DNA of 25,860 nt from Cylindrotheca closterium. Taxonomy: Eukaryota; Bacillariophyta; Bacillariophyceae; Bacillariales; Bacillariaceae. Shown here piece by piece: positions 1 to 9,194 of this stretch (position 1 is its first letter; each line of letters begins with the position of its first letter). The position numbers were made by a program, and so were the translations under genes. Under the pieces are notes generated by a model. It searched no databases, was not told the origin of the DNA, and saw only the letters and a list, made by a program, of their open reading frames with translations. The stretch is from positions 1 to 25,860 of the forward strand of contig CAKOGP040001591.1 of NCBI GenBank assembly GCA_933822405.4. The letters run 5' to 3'.

Positions 1-1334
1 GATTGATTCCGGCACCTCATGTGGTACTCAGACCGAGCCAATAGTTTACCCGTCTATGTATCTTATCCTGCGGATAGCCTCTACCTCATGTCCCGATAAG
101 AACGATGTGTAGGACCTTGTATATATAAACACACGTATTGCACCACTACAGAGAGCTACGAATACCCCGTGTTTGATACGCGGGGGTATAGATGGCCTGT
201 AGCGAAGGAATTAGCTTATGGTCTGGGAAACATGTTCGAGTCGAAAGAGTCGATAGTGGACTCGAATCAAATGAGAGTGTAAACTCGGCAATAATAAAGC
301 AAAGGTGCAAACGTCGTATCCTACTGTCGTGCCTGCACAGTTTTTGAATTTTTTACCATCTTGAGGTAAGCGAATGGATCCTAGCTATTTCATATTGATC
401 ATATCATCGCGGTTAGGAGAAACACCAAGTCAAACGACATCCTGTACTATTTCCTTGCGCTTTTCAAAGCAGTGGATGGACTTATTTTGTGAAAGAACAA
501 CTGGATATTAGGGTATCCTCCTTCCTCCTACCACCCTCGCGGAGAACCACCAACTGATTCCACACCTCTTGCATGCATTTTCATACATGAACTGAGCCAA
601 AAGCTTCCCTGTTCGGTAGGTACGGTACCGGTACTGCGTAGTCCTACTGATATTAGGGTGTATTCGTAACTGCGCTCATGATCCCACCACACATAGCCAA
701 AAGTTTACCTGCTGACGATTTGAATTGTCTAGTCAAGATGTCTGGTGTGCGTCGTACTGCCGATGGAATACAGGTACCAGGTAGCAGGTACCGGTCAGTA
801 AATGGACCCTTCGATTAATCATCGCATCACGGTACTGTATAATTATATTTGTGCAACACAAATTAGCCCAACATCCCGGTCATTGGCTTGCTCCTGCTAT
901 GCATGGTATTACAGTTTCGCTCAGCCCGTTGGCAGCTCTTTCGATTCTCTCCAGGCTAGTGCAAATGGTTTGAGTGAGCGCCGAGCGTTCCCTCAGAAAT
1001 CCTCACCAGAGACATCCTTTTGTTAGCTCCTTTTGCGAGGATGCAAGTCGTTCAAACGAGAAATAGAAAGCACAAAAGGCATTACTATGCTCGCAAGAGA
1101 GAGTGATTCAAGACTATAAATCAGATGTCGTGCACTAGGAAACAGAGATCACAAACTGTGCAATTGCTACTATGGAATATGGCAGTTGGTCACAGGAGTG
1201 TGGAGCATCCTTTTGAACTCCCAACGTACTTTCCCTTGCTCTCCATTTCGGTTGTCATGTCCATGAGGATCGTAGTCGAATGCAGCATTTAGGACTAATC
1301 ACGTGTATCGACTAATCTACTTGTATTCCAGTAG
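1..1334. other. Intergenic DNA, no supported gene
   Basis: I see no convincing gene here. The longest ATG-initiated frame (802-1026, plus) encodes 74 residues with no recognisable domain. The stretch contains GTAC-rich palindromic motifs, including an exact TACCGGTA at 626-633 and a near copy at 789-796, of the type scattered through other intergenic parts of the window. Its right end is the region downstream of the minus-strand plastid-protein gene. Confidence 0.5.
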
Positions 1335-2200
1335 TTACGATGATGATGGCAAAGAGAATCTTCGAATCAGCTTCTTGTCATATGCCAGCTCCATAGCTGC
1401 CGCGGTGACACCAAACATGACAAAACTTTCAGCTCCGTACAGAACCGCCTGATAGATCATGTTCCAGTCAAAGTAGCCTAGTGGCTCGCCGCCTATACAT
1501 TAGAAATAGATTGAGTTCAGTGTTGCGAGTCAACATGAAACGAGTTTCTGGTTATCAATAAAAAGCGCAGTTTCGTCAATGTAATCACCCCCAAGGATAA
1601 CTTACATGTCAATGGAAATGCCGAGCACGAAGTAGACGCTTGAATATTGCTCAGTGTCCGAACAATTGCAAAAGCGCCCACTGCTCCTTGACTGAGCATG
1701 GGATTGTTGTCTCCCTTTCGTGACACATACCTATATGTAATCGCAAAGAGCCCCGCTTGAATGGCCGCCATATCCGTAGCTAATTCAAACTGCGCCATAC
1801 TATAGTCCGAATAGTGGAAATATGTCAAGGGAGCCACACTGAGTGATCCTATCAATGCACCGGCAACCAAGGCCTTGCCACTTTCAATCCGTTGTTCGTT
1901 CATGCTCAATTCTGGTCCATCGTCATCCTCTTTTATTTCGTAGGTAGGGCGATAATCGAGACCTGGTTCACCTTTCGAATACTTTTGAGAAGAATCACTA
2001 ATTCCTCCCAGTCTACTCTTGAGCTCGTCCCAAGGAGATTGAGGAGGGACAGCAAGCAGGTGATTATGTGGCCGGCTTCTTGAGGCTGACTCCGTGTGTT
2101 GTTGAGTCACTGACGAGGATGGGGATTTCGTGACAAAGGCTTGGCAGTCGTGGCTCAAAAGCAGCAGCAATGTAGATAATAAGGTAGATAAAGAAATCAT
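1335..2200 (-). CDS. Plastid-targeted membrane protein of unknown function (two exons)
   Basis: Function unknown. Exon 1 is 2200-1606 and exon 2 is 1492-1335; removing the 113-bp intron gives a continuous 250-residue protein ending LPSSS. The first ATG in frame is at 2200; the frame extends upstream only to a TTG. Residues 1-21 form a signal peptide ending CQA, followed by Phe22. This fits the diatom bipartite plastid pre-sequence (signal peptide, then a transit peptide starting with an aromatic residue), and residues 22-60 are rich in Ser and Thr as a transit peptide should be. An acidic patch (EDDDGPE) lies near residue 91. Hydrophobic stretches lie near 108-128, 140-160, 172-190 and 210-236, suggesting an integral plastid membrane protein. 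Without the second exon the frame would end in intron-coded residues. I do not recognise the family. Confidence 0.75.
1493..1605 (-). other. Spliceosomal intron of the plastid-protein gene
   Basis: Read on the minus strand, the intron starts GTAAGT at 1605 and ends TATAG at 1493. Splicing joins a single leftover T of exon 1 to GC of exon 2 to form a Cys codon, then runs 51 further sense codons to TAA at 1335-1337. The retained-intron reading yields an unrelated tail and a later stop. Confidence 0.8.
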
Positions 2201-2360
2201 GGAGTGTAACAACGTCTTGTGGTAAAGGGACCTTCGGTTGCACTATGTTGATGTATTCAATCAAGATGTTTTGTGTGTTTTCTTTTCTTATTGCGTTTTT
2301 TAAAACGTCACTCAATTGGGAAGTCGGACTAGTCGGTTGTTCAGCATCTGCTATATATTA

Positions 2361-2410
2361 TACCGGTACACAGTATGTACCGTACCGGTATCTTGCCGGT
2401 ACCGTACCGC
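2361..2410. repeat. Cluster of GTACCGGTAC-type palindromes
   Basis: Two exact TACCGGTA copies (2361-2368 and 2383-2390), a GCCGGTACCG and a GTACCGCGG follow one another within 50 bp, about 160 bp upstream of the plastid-protein start on the opposite strand. The sequence can fold on itself. It may be a simple-sequence expansion or a cis-element cluster; the sequence does not decide. Confidence 0.5.
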
Positions 2411-2729
2411 GGCATTGTACCCGTGTCGCGATACCGGGACATCACTCAAACACACCGCGGTACGTGTACCATGATGCACACTATGGCGACACGAAAATTC
2501 AGTTTCAAGTTATCCATGAGTGTCAAATAAATATTCGATTTACTGTACATTTATATAATACAGTTGTACCTAGTAGGCTATTCCTCCGCCCTACTTCAGC
2601 AGTAGCAGTACAAAAATTTCGATAAGAATGGTTTATTTCGTTGCGCTCGGACACTTGAAGGTGATAGCAAGGCCAGGAGGAGGACAATGAATCCCATGCT
2701 CGTCAAATGGGGGAGGTCTTCTGATTCTT

Positions 2730-2935
2730 TTACTTCGAAAGGTCCGATCCTATTCTAATAATACCGACGCACTTGATACAACTCTAATGTCAGACAAGCT
2801 TAGTACGAAATACATCCAAACCAAGCCCCATCAGCGAATTTCTTAGGGTCTTCTTCTTTGGCCAAGACAAGATCGCACTGTCCATGATATTCAAAATGCT
2901 CTTTTCTTCAAGGCTTGAAGTGTGGATCAATCACC
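2730..2935 (-). pseudogene. Decayed GDPH (VWD-like) domain relic
   Basis: Translated on the minus strand from about 2930, this stretch reads IDPHFKP, stop, RKEHFEYHGQCDLVLAK, then EEDPKKFADG. After a frameshift it continues GLGLDVFRTKLV, stop, H, stop, SCIK, and a tail resembling AIRIGDD. This follows the order of the GDPH domain in the intact genes 7-20 kb away (GDPHFKTW, EHFEYHGQCDLVLAK, GLGLD, RTKLVRYWSYIK, AIRIGDD). The EHFEYHGQCDLVLAK segment is identical to residues in the first long gene. Two Trp positions are stop codons and the frame is broken, so it cannot encode the domain. The EEDPKK insertion has no counterpart in the four cluster genes, so it comes from a different or older family member. 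No signal peptide, cysteine module or C-terminal tail is visible nearby. Confidence 0.8.
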
Positions 2936-3556
2936 ATATGGTCTCCCAGTTGGGTCCCTGGGGTACCGGTAAAGGTGGGGCCACAGAGTGGTGTCCCTCT
3001 TTTTCGTTTTTTTATGTGAACACTTCAACTTTGTAATACAGAGGAGTTTTTCTTTGCATCTTGATCGCGCGAATAGGGTGGATAAATCTTCATTGAGTAC
3101 TTTAACACAGAGTAAGTATAGGACCTATATAGTATCTACCGGTATTTATTGAAAGTACATATTCTCGACAATAATGATGCATGATATATACCTAATGGAC
3201 ATCAGAACCTATCTGGGCCCAATACTTTACTGTATGAGACCAACGCGCTTGTAAAATCCCAACAAGCCTGCATGAGTATATTTTGATGAAGCGAGCGAAG
3301 AAATAATGATTTCAGATTGTGTCCAGTAATCGAAGTAGGACAAGGAGGTGGTCGGAATTGTCCAGCAAAGCACCAGCTATTGTAGTTTAAAAGCTACAGT
3401 AATCATGAGGACTATCAAGCTCTGTCTATCGGCTCGAAGAATATCCTGGTATGAGAGGCCTGTATGAGCACGCTGAAGTAGAGTCTTTAGAGTTATTACC
3501 TTGGCTGTGTCTCTTGTAGCGCTTCCGTTCAACTCTAGACACATTCATTCATCAAT

Positions 3557-4810
3557 TCAGCTCTTGATCCACCCCAGGGATTGTCTTAAAGTATAGACCA
3601 TCTTTTCCAATCCTCGAAATAAGCAAACACCTGCAAAAGCACAAGTTCCTGCTTTACCACCCCAGATTCCTCCCGTCCACCAATTCAATGGAATCGTCAA
3701 GGCATGAACCAATCCCCCCAAGGCTCCCGCCACTGCGTACCATAGAACAATACTATAGGCTCCGGGAGGCTTTCGTTGTTGTTGTTGTTGTTGTTGCCCT
3801 TCTGTTGTTGAAGAATTATAGTCGTCGTTGTTGTCTCCTGCTACTGGTACCACACCCGTCAGCAATCGCGATGGCAAACTCATTCCCGTAAAGGCACCAC
3901 CAAATACCAACAAGGAACCAAAGTTGTCTAGTTTGTAATAGTCACCAAATCCCATGCCCTGCGACAAGCTGGCAATCAATCCAATGACGGCGGCCGCTCG
4001 AATCGGATCTCTTAAATCATTGTCAATGTTGGACGCATTCTCGGCGACTTCTCTCAATACAATTGTGGCCACACTACCAATGGCCGCACACACCATGCTG
4101 TATTTCCATGGCGATTTTTGGAGTATGCTCCACCATTGTGGAAGACTCATGGGTACCTGGAGCATGGCATGTGGTTTTGACAATAGTACATCGGCGACAA
4201 TATTACTTGCCACAAAGGCAATCATGCCCAATCGTCCTCCCAGTCCCAGCCATTTGTTTTCGCGGTGGACCACCACTTCAAACAAAATGGCATTCAACAA
4301 GGCAATGAGACTGGTGGAAATAAGAGTTCCACCAGAGGTCATGCCGGCAAAGGATCCACAAAAGGCAGCCTGCCCTAGACCGGGCGACCACATGGTAATA
4401 ACCAAGGTGGAAACCGCACTGGCCAAGACGGGGTTCATTTGGTGGGCCACAATTCCATGCCACGTGAGGAGGGTGGCCAATATCGTAGCCACAAATCTCG
4501 TCTTTGTTTTGGGAAAATCCATGGCCATTCCTTTTGGATCAATGGGTTTCCAGATCATGTTTAATCGAGTTGTGGAAAATGATGATGGTGGTGATGATGA
4601 ATTCAGATGATCGGCTTGTGGTGATCTGATGGAGTGTTGTTGTTGAATGGAAGGATGATGAGTCGTCGGCAGTAGTAGGAGCTCATCAACATTATTATTG
4701 ACATGATTGCTGACCGCATAAGTCCTTGGCGATGCAAAGAAAGCATCGACTGACACAAGCAAAAAGAGTTGGAGCAGTAGAGAAATTCTCCTTGCAGCTT
4801 TGAACGACAT
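3557..4810 (-). CDS. Plastid-targeted multi-pass membrane protein, unknown function
   Basis: A single-exon frame of 417 residues starting at ATG 4810. Residues 1-23 are a hydrophobic signal peptide ending VDA, followed by Phe-Phe-Ala-Ser-Pro, which fits the diatom plastid-import motif. Residues 24-90 are Ser-, His- and Asn-rich, as expected of a transit region. The mature part has about eight or nine hydrophobic segments (near 106-124, 126-146, 150-180, 192-210, 236-254, 268-285, 298-320, 352-372 and 380-398), rich in Gly and Ala. A hydrophilic loop at about 325-350 contains seven consecutive Gln encoded by a CAA microsatellite (GTT repeats at 3775-3796 on the plus strand), probably length-variable between alleles. 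The many small residues in the helices would suit a transporter or channel of the plastid envelope, but I recognise no family motif. It is transcribed divergently from the ABCG gene. Confidence 0.75.
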   Translation of the reverse strand: MSFKAARRISLLLQLFLLVSVDAFFASPRTYAVSNHVNNNVDELLLLPTTHHPSIQQQHSIRSPQADHLNSSSPPSSFSTTRLNMIWKPIDPKGMAMDFPKTKTRFVATILATLLTWHGIVAHQMNPVLASAVSTLVITMWSPGLGQAAFCGSFAGMTSGGTLISTSLIALLNAILFEVVVHRENKWLGLGGRLGMIAFVASNIVADVLLSKPHAMLQVPMSLPQWWSILQKSPWKYSMVCAAIGSVATIVLREVAENASNIDNDLRDPIRAAAVIGLIASLSQGMGFGDYYKLDNFGSLLVFGGAFTGMSLPSRLLTGVVPVAGDNNDDYNSSTTEGQQQQQQQRKPPGAYSIVLWYAVAGALGGLVHALTIPLNWWTGGIWGGKAGTCAFAGVCLFRGLEKMVYTLRQSLGWIKS

Positions 4811-6113
4811 TTGGCTGAACAGGTGAATGGCTGACTTTTTTAAATGCTGAAGATATGATGAAGCCGATGTGGCTGATAGATGGAATGACCGTTGCTTTGC
4901 TTTGCCTGTCTTCTCAACTTTAGAGTAAGCAATAGAATAGACAGAGATTGAAGCAGAAGCTGGATCGCTTTCGTCCGGTAAAGTCTTCGGATGTGATGAA
5001 GAGGTGATGCTGCTTATTGTGTGCCGTTATCATCCGTTGTGAGTTGTGCGAGAGATGCGGTGGAATAAGATATTTTCAGAATAACACGCAGGCAGAGTGC
5101 GTGATGTGCTTGGTCGATCTAGTCGATTGGGCGGTTCCAACGATTGCATAAAGTCGACAAAGGACTACGCTTCCAGTGCCATATTTTCCAAATCCCTTTA
5201 ACACAGTCGTTGCCCGTTGTCTCTTTAGCTTAGCATCTCCTGCTTGCAAAAAAGCATATTGATAATGCTAGCGAAGGCTTGGTGTCTCATGCATTCTGAA
5301 CTCCATTATAACACTGTACATATCGGGTCCGTGCGTCATACCGGTACTCCAGGCACAAGCATTACCTGCCGTGTATATACGCGTGCGCGCGAAATATTCT
5401 CAACAAATCGTGTCGTTCCACGATGATGTGCAAAGAAACCGTTTTGGCGGAGGTCCATGAACCCTCCCTCGTAATGATTTCTCGTAATGATTTCTCGTAA
5501 TGATTTCTCGTAATGATTTCTCGTAATAATTTCTCGTCAGGATTTCTCGTAAGGATTTCTCGTAAGGATTTCTCGTAAGGAATTCCTCAATATTAAGGGC
5601 TGCTACAGTACCACATCCTGAACGTCAGTACGTCCCCACGATCACAGTGGCCTGCTTGCCCCGCCCTTTTTGAATTTGCAACTTACAAGGGAAAGCAAGC
5701 ACACACACGAAGTATTGAAACCTGCATCCTTCGCGTCACTTGCATCAATTTCAACGCTATACAACAAATTTCCCTTCTGGGAGGTGTCAACTTCTGATTG
5801 GGAACATTATGGAAAGTAGCGAAAGCACCGAGCAAACATGCATCTTTCGCATATAACGTGCTTCCATTCTCGTGATATTTCCGTGACAAAGCTAAATCTC
5901 CCTTCCGGAGGGTGATATGAGCGACTGGGAAGAAAGTCGAAACGGTCAATACCGTGGCTTTTGCCTTACCGGTATTAAATACATCTGTCGAAACACGTAT
6001 TTTCGAAAGCGATAAAACACATACCAGTACGCACAAAAATTCTTTCAATTGCAATCGAAATACAATACGAGCGCATAAAATTGTATACAGCAAGTATTGC
6101 TTCCAACTCTGCA
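4811..6113. other. Region between divergent genes (shared upstream region)
   Basis: This 1.3 kb separates the minus-strand membrane-protein gene from the plus-strand ABCG gene, so both promoters should lie here. It contains TACCGGTA at 5339-5346 and 5967-5974, a 13-bp minisatellite at 5468-5584, and two diverged copies of an AAAT(T/C)TCCCTTC element near 5766 and 5894. The minus-strand frame covering 5683-6156 overlaps the ABCG start and looks fortuitous. Confidence 0.5.
5468..5584. repeat. 13-bp minisatellite, 9 units
   Basis: Nine head-to-tail copies of CTCGTAATGATTT. The variants are ordered: units 1-4 are the consensus, unit 5 reads TAATAA, unit 6 TCAGGA, and units 7-9 TAAGGA. Such polarity is expected when new units are added locally by slippage or unequal exchange. 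It lies about 530 bp upstream of the ABCG start. Confidence 0.9.
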
Positions 6114-8245
6114 ATGATGCAAGCAACTGATACAAACTCTGCAACCTCTTCTTCATCAGCGGCCTCGAATTCGTTTCATCTAAGATGGTCTCGTCTCACC
6201 AAGACGGTTCAATTGGCAAATGAAAACAAAGGTTTGATGAGAGGTTCGGTCGCAGGTGGGGCTTCTTCTGCTAACAAAGATTCCTTGAAAGAATCAACTC
6301 TCACGAGTTCCACCAAAATCATTCTGGATGCAGTATCTGGAAGCGCTGCGCCTGGCCAAGTTTTGGCCTTGATGGGACCTTCTGGTTCGGGAAAAACCAG
6401 TCTGCTGAATTCCCTGAGTGGACGCACTGTTTATGAAAGCGGTGATTTGTCCATCAATGGAACCACCTTGACACCGCAAGCCAAGAAGCGTCTCCTGACC
6501 AAAATTGCGTACGTCAAGCAAGCCGATATTTTCTTTTCGCATTTGAGCGTACGAGATCAATTGACGTATACCGCCATGTTACGATTGCCACAAGATTTGC
6601 CCACGGCGCACAAAGTGGAAGAGGTGGAAAAGATTTTGGACATGTTGCGGTTGACGCATGTAGCGGAATCCCCCATTCATTTACTATCTGGTGGAGAAAA
6701 GAAACGTACCAACATTGGAACCGAGTTGCTCACTGATCCAAGTGTGTTGCTACTAGACGAACCTACTTCTGGATTAGACTCGACCAGTGCCGTGTCACTG
6801 TTGCAAATGTTGCAGCATTTGGCCAAACAACACCAAAAGACTGTCATTACTTCGATTCATCAACCCAGTTCCAGAGTTTTCTTTTCCTTTGACAAGCTCA
6901 TGCTGCTGGCCCAGGGTAATGTGGTCTACTTTGGGACTCCCCGTCACTCACTCGAGTACTTGAGAAATGTCAACTTGGCCTGTCCTGATGGATACAATGC
7001 GGCCGATCACTGGATGGATATCTTGGTCAAATCCAACAGTGCAAGCAGCAGCACCAAACAAGACCAGACGAATTTGACGACTTTGACGGAACAAGATTCT
7101 TCCGATGCCGATGTCGAAGATTCCTTCAAGCCATCCAATCAATTGCTCATTGAAGCTTGGGACAATGAATCCATTGCGACCCAAGTCGATGAGGATGCCA
7201 AAAAGCACAAGGAACAACAAGCGGCACTGCAACAAGATTCTTCCGCTGTGCATGAAAAGGAAAAGAAATTCTCCAAATACAATACGTCGTGGACCATGCA
7301 ATATCGCATCTTGGTCCACCGGGCCTTGAAGAACTCAAGGTCGGCCATTTTCACTCCCATCAACTTGATCAAGTCTGCGGCGTTGGGAATCATGGTGGGG
7401 TGCCTTTATTTTCAAATGCCTTATACGGAAGCCTCCGTCTTTGATCGGAATTCCTTGTAAGTACAATAATAATAATATTCATGCAGGAATGGAATGAGAG
7501 AATTGGATTCATATCTCACGCATGCTTTTCCTTGCTTCCTTCTTTCCCAAAACACAACAGTTTCTTTTTTGCCATGACCTACTGGGTCTTTGATGCCATG
7601 TTCAATGCCATGATGGCCTTTCCCATGGAACGCATCGTCATTCTCAAGGAACGATCCTCCGGTGCCTACCATTTGAGTGCCTATTTCATGGCCAAGACGA
7701 CCAGTGAAATGCCCATGCGCATGGCATTGCCCGCCATTTACATGACGATCTCGTATTGGATGGCGGGGATTTCACCAAGAGTCGACTTATTTTTCCTCAC
7801 GACGCTCATTAGTTTGCTCAGCGTGATTGCGGGAGAATCCATTGGACTCTTGATTGGAGCGTCCATTTATGACATGGAAACGGCCATGGCGACCATGACT
7901 GTAATGTCGTTGGGATTAATGCTCTTTGGTGGATTCTTTATTGAAAATGTCCCTTTTTGGTTGACCTGGGGAAAGTATCTAAGTCCCTTCAAGTATTCCT
8001 TTGATGCCTCTCGCCAACTGGTCTTTGATCGACCAGTTCCATGCGATGGAAGTGGACAACTGGAACGCTTGTGTGGACTTTCGGGTGCCGAAAACAATGA
8101 ATTTGCCTCGTCCGAGGATGTCATTGAAGCCTTGGGTGTCCAAGGCAGCGTACTCTTCAATGCACTCATGTTGTTGGTCATTGGATTGGTTCCACGTTTC
8201 ATTGCGTATTTGGCATTAAGGGCCAAGAAGGAACAAGATCGATAG
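6114..8245 (+). CDS. ABCG-subfamily half-transporter (two exons)
   Basis: Exon 1 is 6114-7456 and exon 2 is 7561-8245; joined, they give 675 residues, normal for an ABCG half-transporter with the nucleotide-binding domain first. ATG 6114 is the first in frame; the frame runs further upstream only to a TTG. The ATPase domain shows Walker A GPSGSGKT (88-95), signature LSGGE (191-195), Walker B VLLLDEPTSGLD (211-222) and the H-loop His249 in TSIHQPSS. A charged, Lys- and Gln-rich linker spans about 330-405. The C-terminal half has the expected membrane helices, starting FTPINLIKSAALGIMVG and ending near LFNALMLLVIGLV, with a Cys-containing loop (CDGSG, LCGLSG) before the last helix. ABCG half-transporters dimerise and export lipids, sterols or hydrophobic compounds; the substrate cannot be read from sequence. 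It is the nearest intact neighbour of the GDPH cluster, but nothing shows a functional link. Confidence 0.92.
7457..7560 (+). other. Spliceosomal intron of the ABCG gene
   Basis: The donor is GTAAGT at 7457 and the acceptor is ACACAACAG at 7558-7560, preceded by a pyrimidine-rich tract. Splicing joins TT to T, giving Phe448 within NSFFFFAMTYW, in the first membrane region typical of ABCG proteins. Without splicing, exon 1 meets a TAA at 7458. An upstream ATGCAG would leave the intron sequence coding for a non-ABCG segment. Confidence 0.88.
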
Positions 8246-9194
8246 ATTATGCATGGTACCGTATATTATGCATATCATGTATGGATATGAACACACTGCA
8301 CTACATGGTATGTAGTAGGAGAAGAATACATGTAAAAAACGAATGAAAGACACCCATGACAAACATGATTTCAATACTTTGTTCAACTATTATTGTTTTG
8401 GAGTTTTTAAGAAATATTATAATACTCAAGATATAATACTATATACATTGCAACTGTGATTGCCTCTATCTACTAGGTAGTAGAGCAAGGTTGTGTATTG
8501 TATTGATTCAAGATCGAATGAATCAATCATGATCACGACAGGTAATTCCAAAACCCGGACAAGGGTTATGTAGCAATAATTCTTGCCCCTGCTGGCCTCA
8601 CTGCTGAAGGTTGTAGCTGTTTCGAATGCTATAGCATTACCGGTAGTGGTACACGAGAGTGTTTCATCGTCATGACTGACTCTAGAGTCGGTCGAGTAAG
8701 CGGTCATAGGTTGGAATGAATGCCTCTGATTACTACATACGGTGGTTGCATTCGAACAGGATCCAAGTCCAATATTTCATAATTACTGGCGAAAACTGGG
8801 TCTACAGTAACGGTTCTACCTGGTCGATAGTGTTTGGAATGTACAGTACATCATAAAAATCCTCACCGGAATATTTCATGACTTCCATGTGGTCGTGGAT
8901 CGTGGAGTGGTCGTGACACTGACGCTGGACATTGATTGAGAACACATATGGTATACGCGTGCTGGCCACTGTTCGAAGTGATTTGAGATTGCGCATTCGG
9001 TCTCTTGCGTTATGTAAAAACCTAAAAGAGACGAGAATGCCAATGACTATGACTATGTTCTCTGGCTTTCTGACAATACCAGGTACCGGTAGGGGAGAAC
9101 CACCAAGTGATTGCGTGATTGCGCCTTCTCTCACGATCTATATTTTTTCTCACGTTTTCATAAATTCACAATCTCGACCTTTGAGATTGAGAAA
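8246..9194. other. Intergenic region upstream of the first GDPH gene
   Basis: There is no supported gene. It contains the 3' flank of the ABCG gene, TACCGGTA at 8638-8645 and 9084-9091, and the 12-mer ATGATTGATTCA in reverse orientation at 8519-8530. The latter is paired with TTGATTCA at 8503-8510 to make a small inverted repeat. A minus-strand frame at 8802-9134 has no ATG at its upstream end and no recognisable domain. The last 65 bp resemble the region upstream of the fourth GDPH gene. Confidence 0.5.
9131..9169 (+). promoter_or_regulatory. Proximal promoter elements shared with the distal long GDPH gene
   Basis: TCACGATCT (9131-9139), then a TTTCTCACGT and TTCATAAATTCAC (9157-9169) occur in this order before ATG 9195. 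They recur before ATG 23309 at 23243-23251, 23252-23261 and 23279-23291. Sequence between the elements has diverged. TTCATAAATTCAC could serve as the core TATA-like element. That it is regulatory is inferred. Confidence 0.45.

Larger units (their letters stand above)
2201..3556. other. Intergenic region rich in TACCGGTA palindromes
   Basis: This 1.36 kb lies between two minus-strand genes, so it holds the promoter of the plastid-protein gene and the 3' flank of the membrane-protein gene. Exact TACCGGTA occurs at 2361, 2383, 2964 and 3137, and 2361-2410 is almost entirely GTAC/CCGG-type sequence. The only coding trace I see is the GDPH-domain relic at about 2730-2935. I see nothing in 2980-3556. 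Confidence 0.6.

Noticed and set aside
3688..4610. Plus-strand frames opposite the plastid membrane-protein gene
   Set aside because: Antisense shadows of a coherent 417-residue protein with signal peptide and membrane helices on the minus strand.
5683..6156. 157-codon minus-strand frame with an ATG
   Set aside because: It overlaps the start of the ABCG gene antisense, has no domain, and covers a likely promoter region.
8802..9134. 110-codon minus-strand frame upstream of GDPH gene 1
   Set aside because: It begins at GTG, not ATG, has no domain, and overlaps the gene 1 promoter. A decayed exon cannot be excluded.
9111..9194. 28-codon upstream extension of GDPH gene 1
   Set aside because: It starts at TTG and would bury the signal peptide that begins at ATG 9195.
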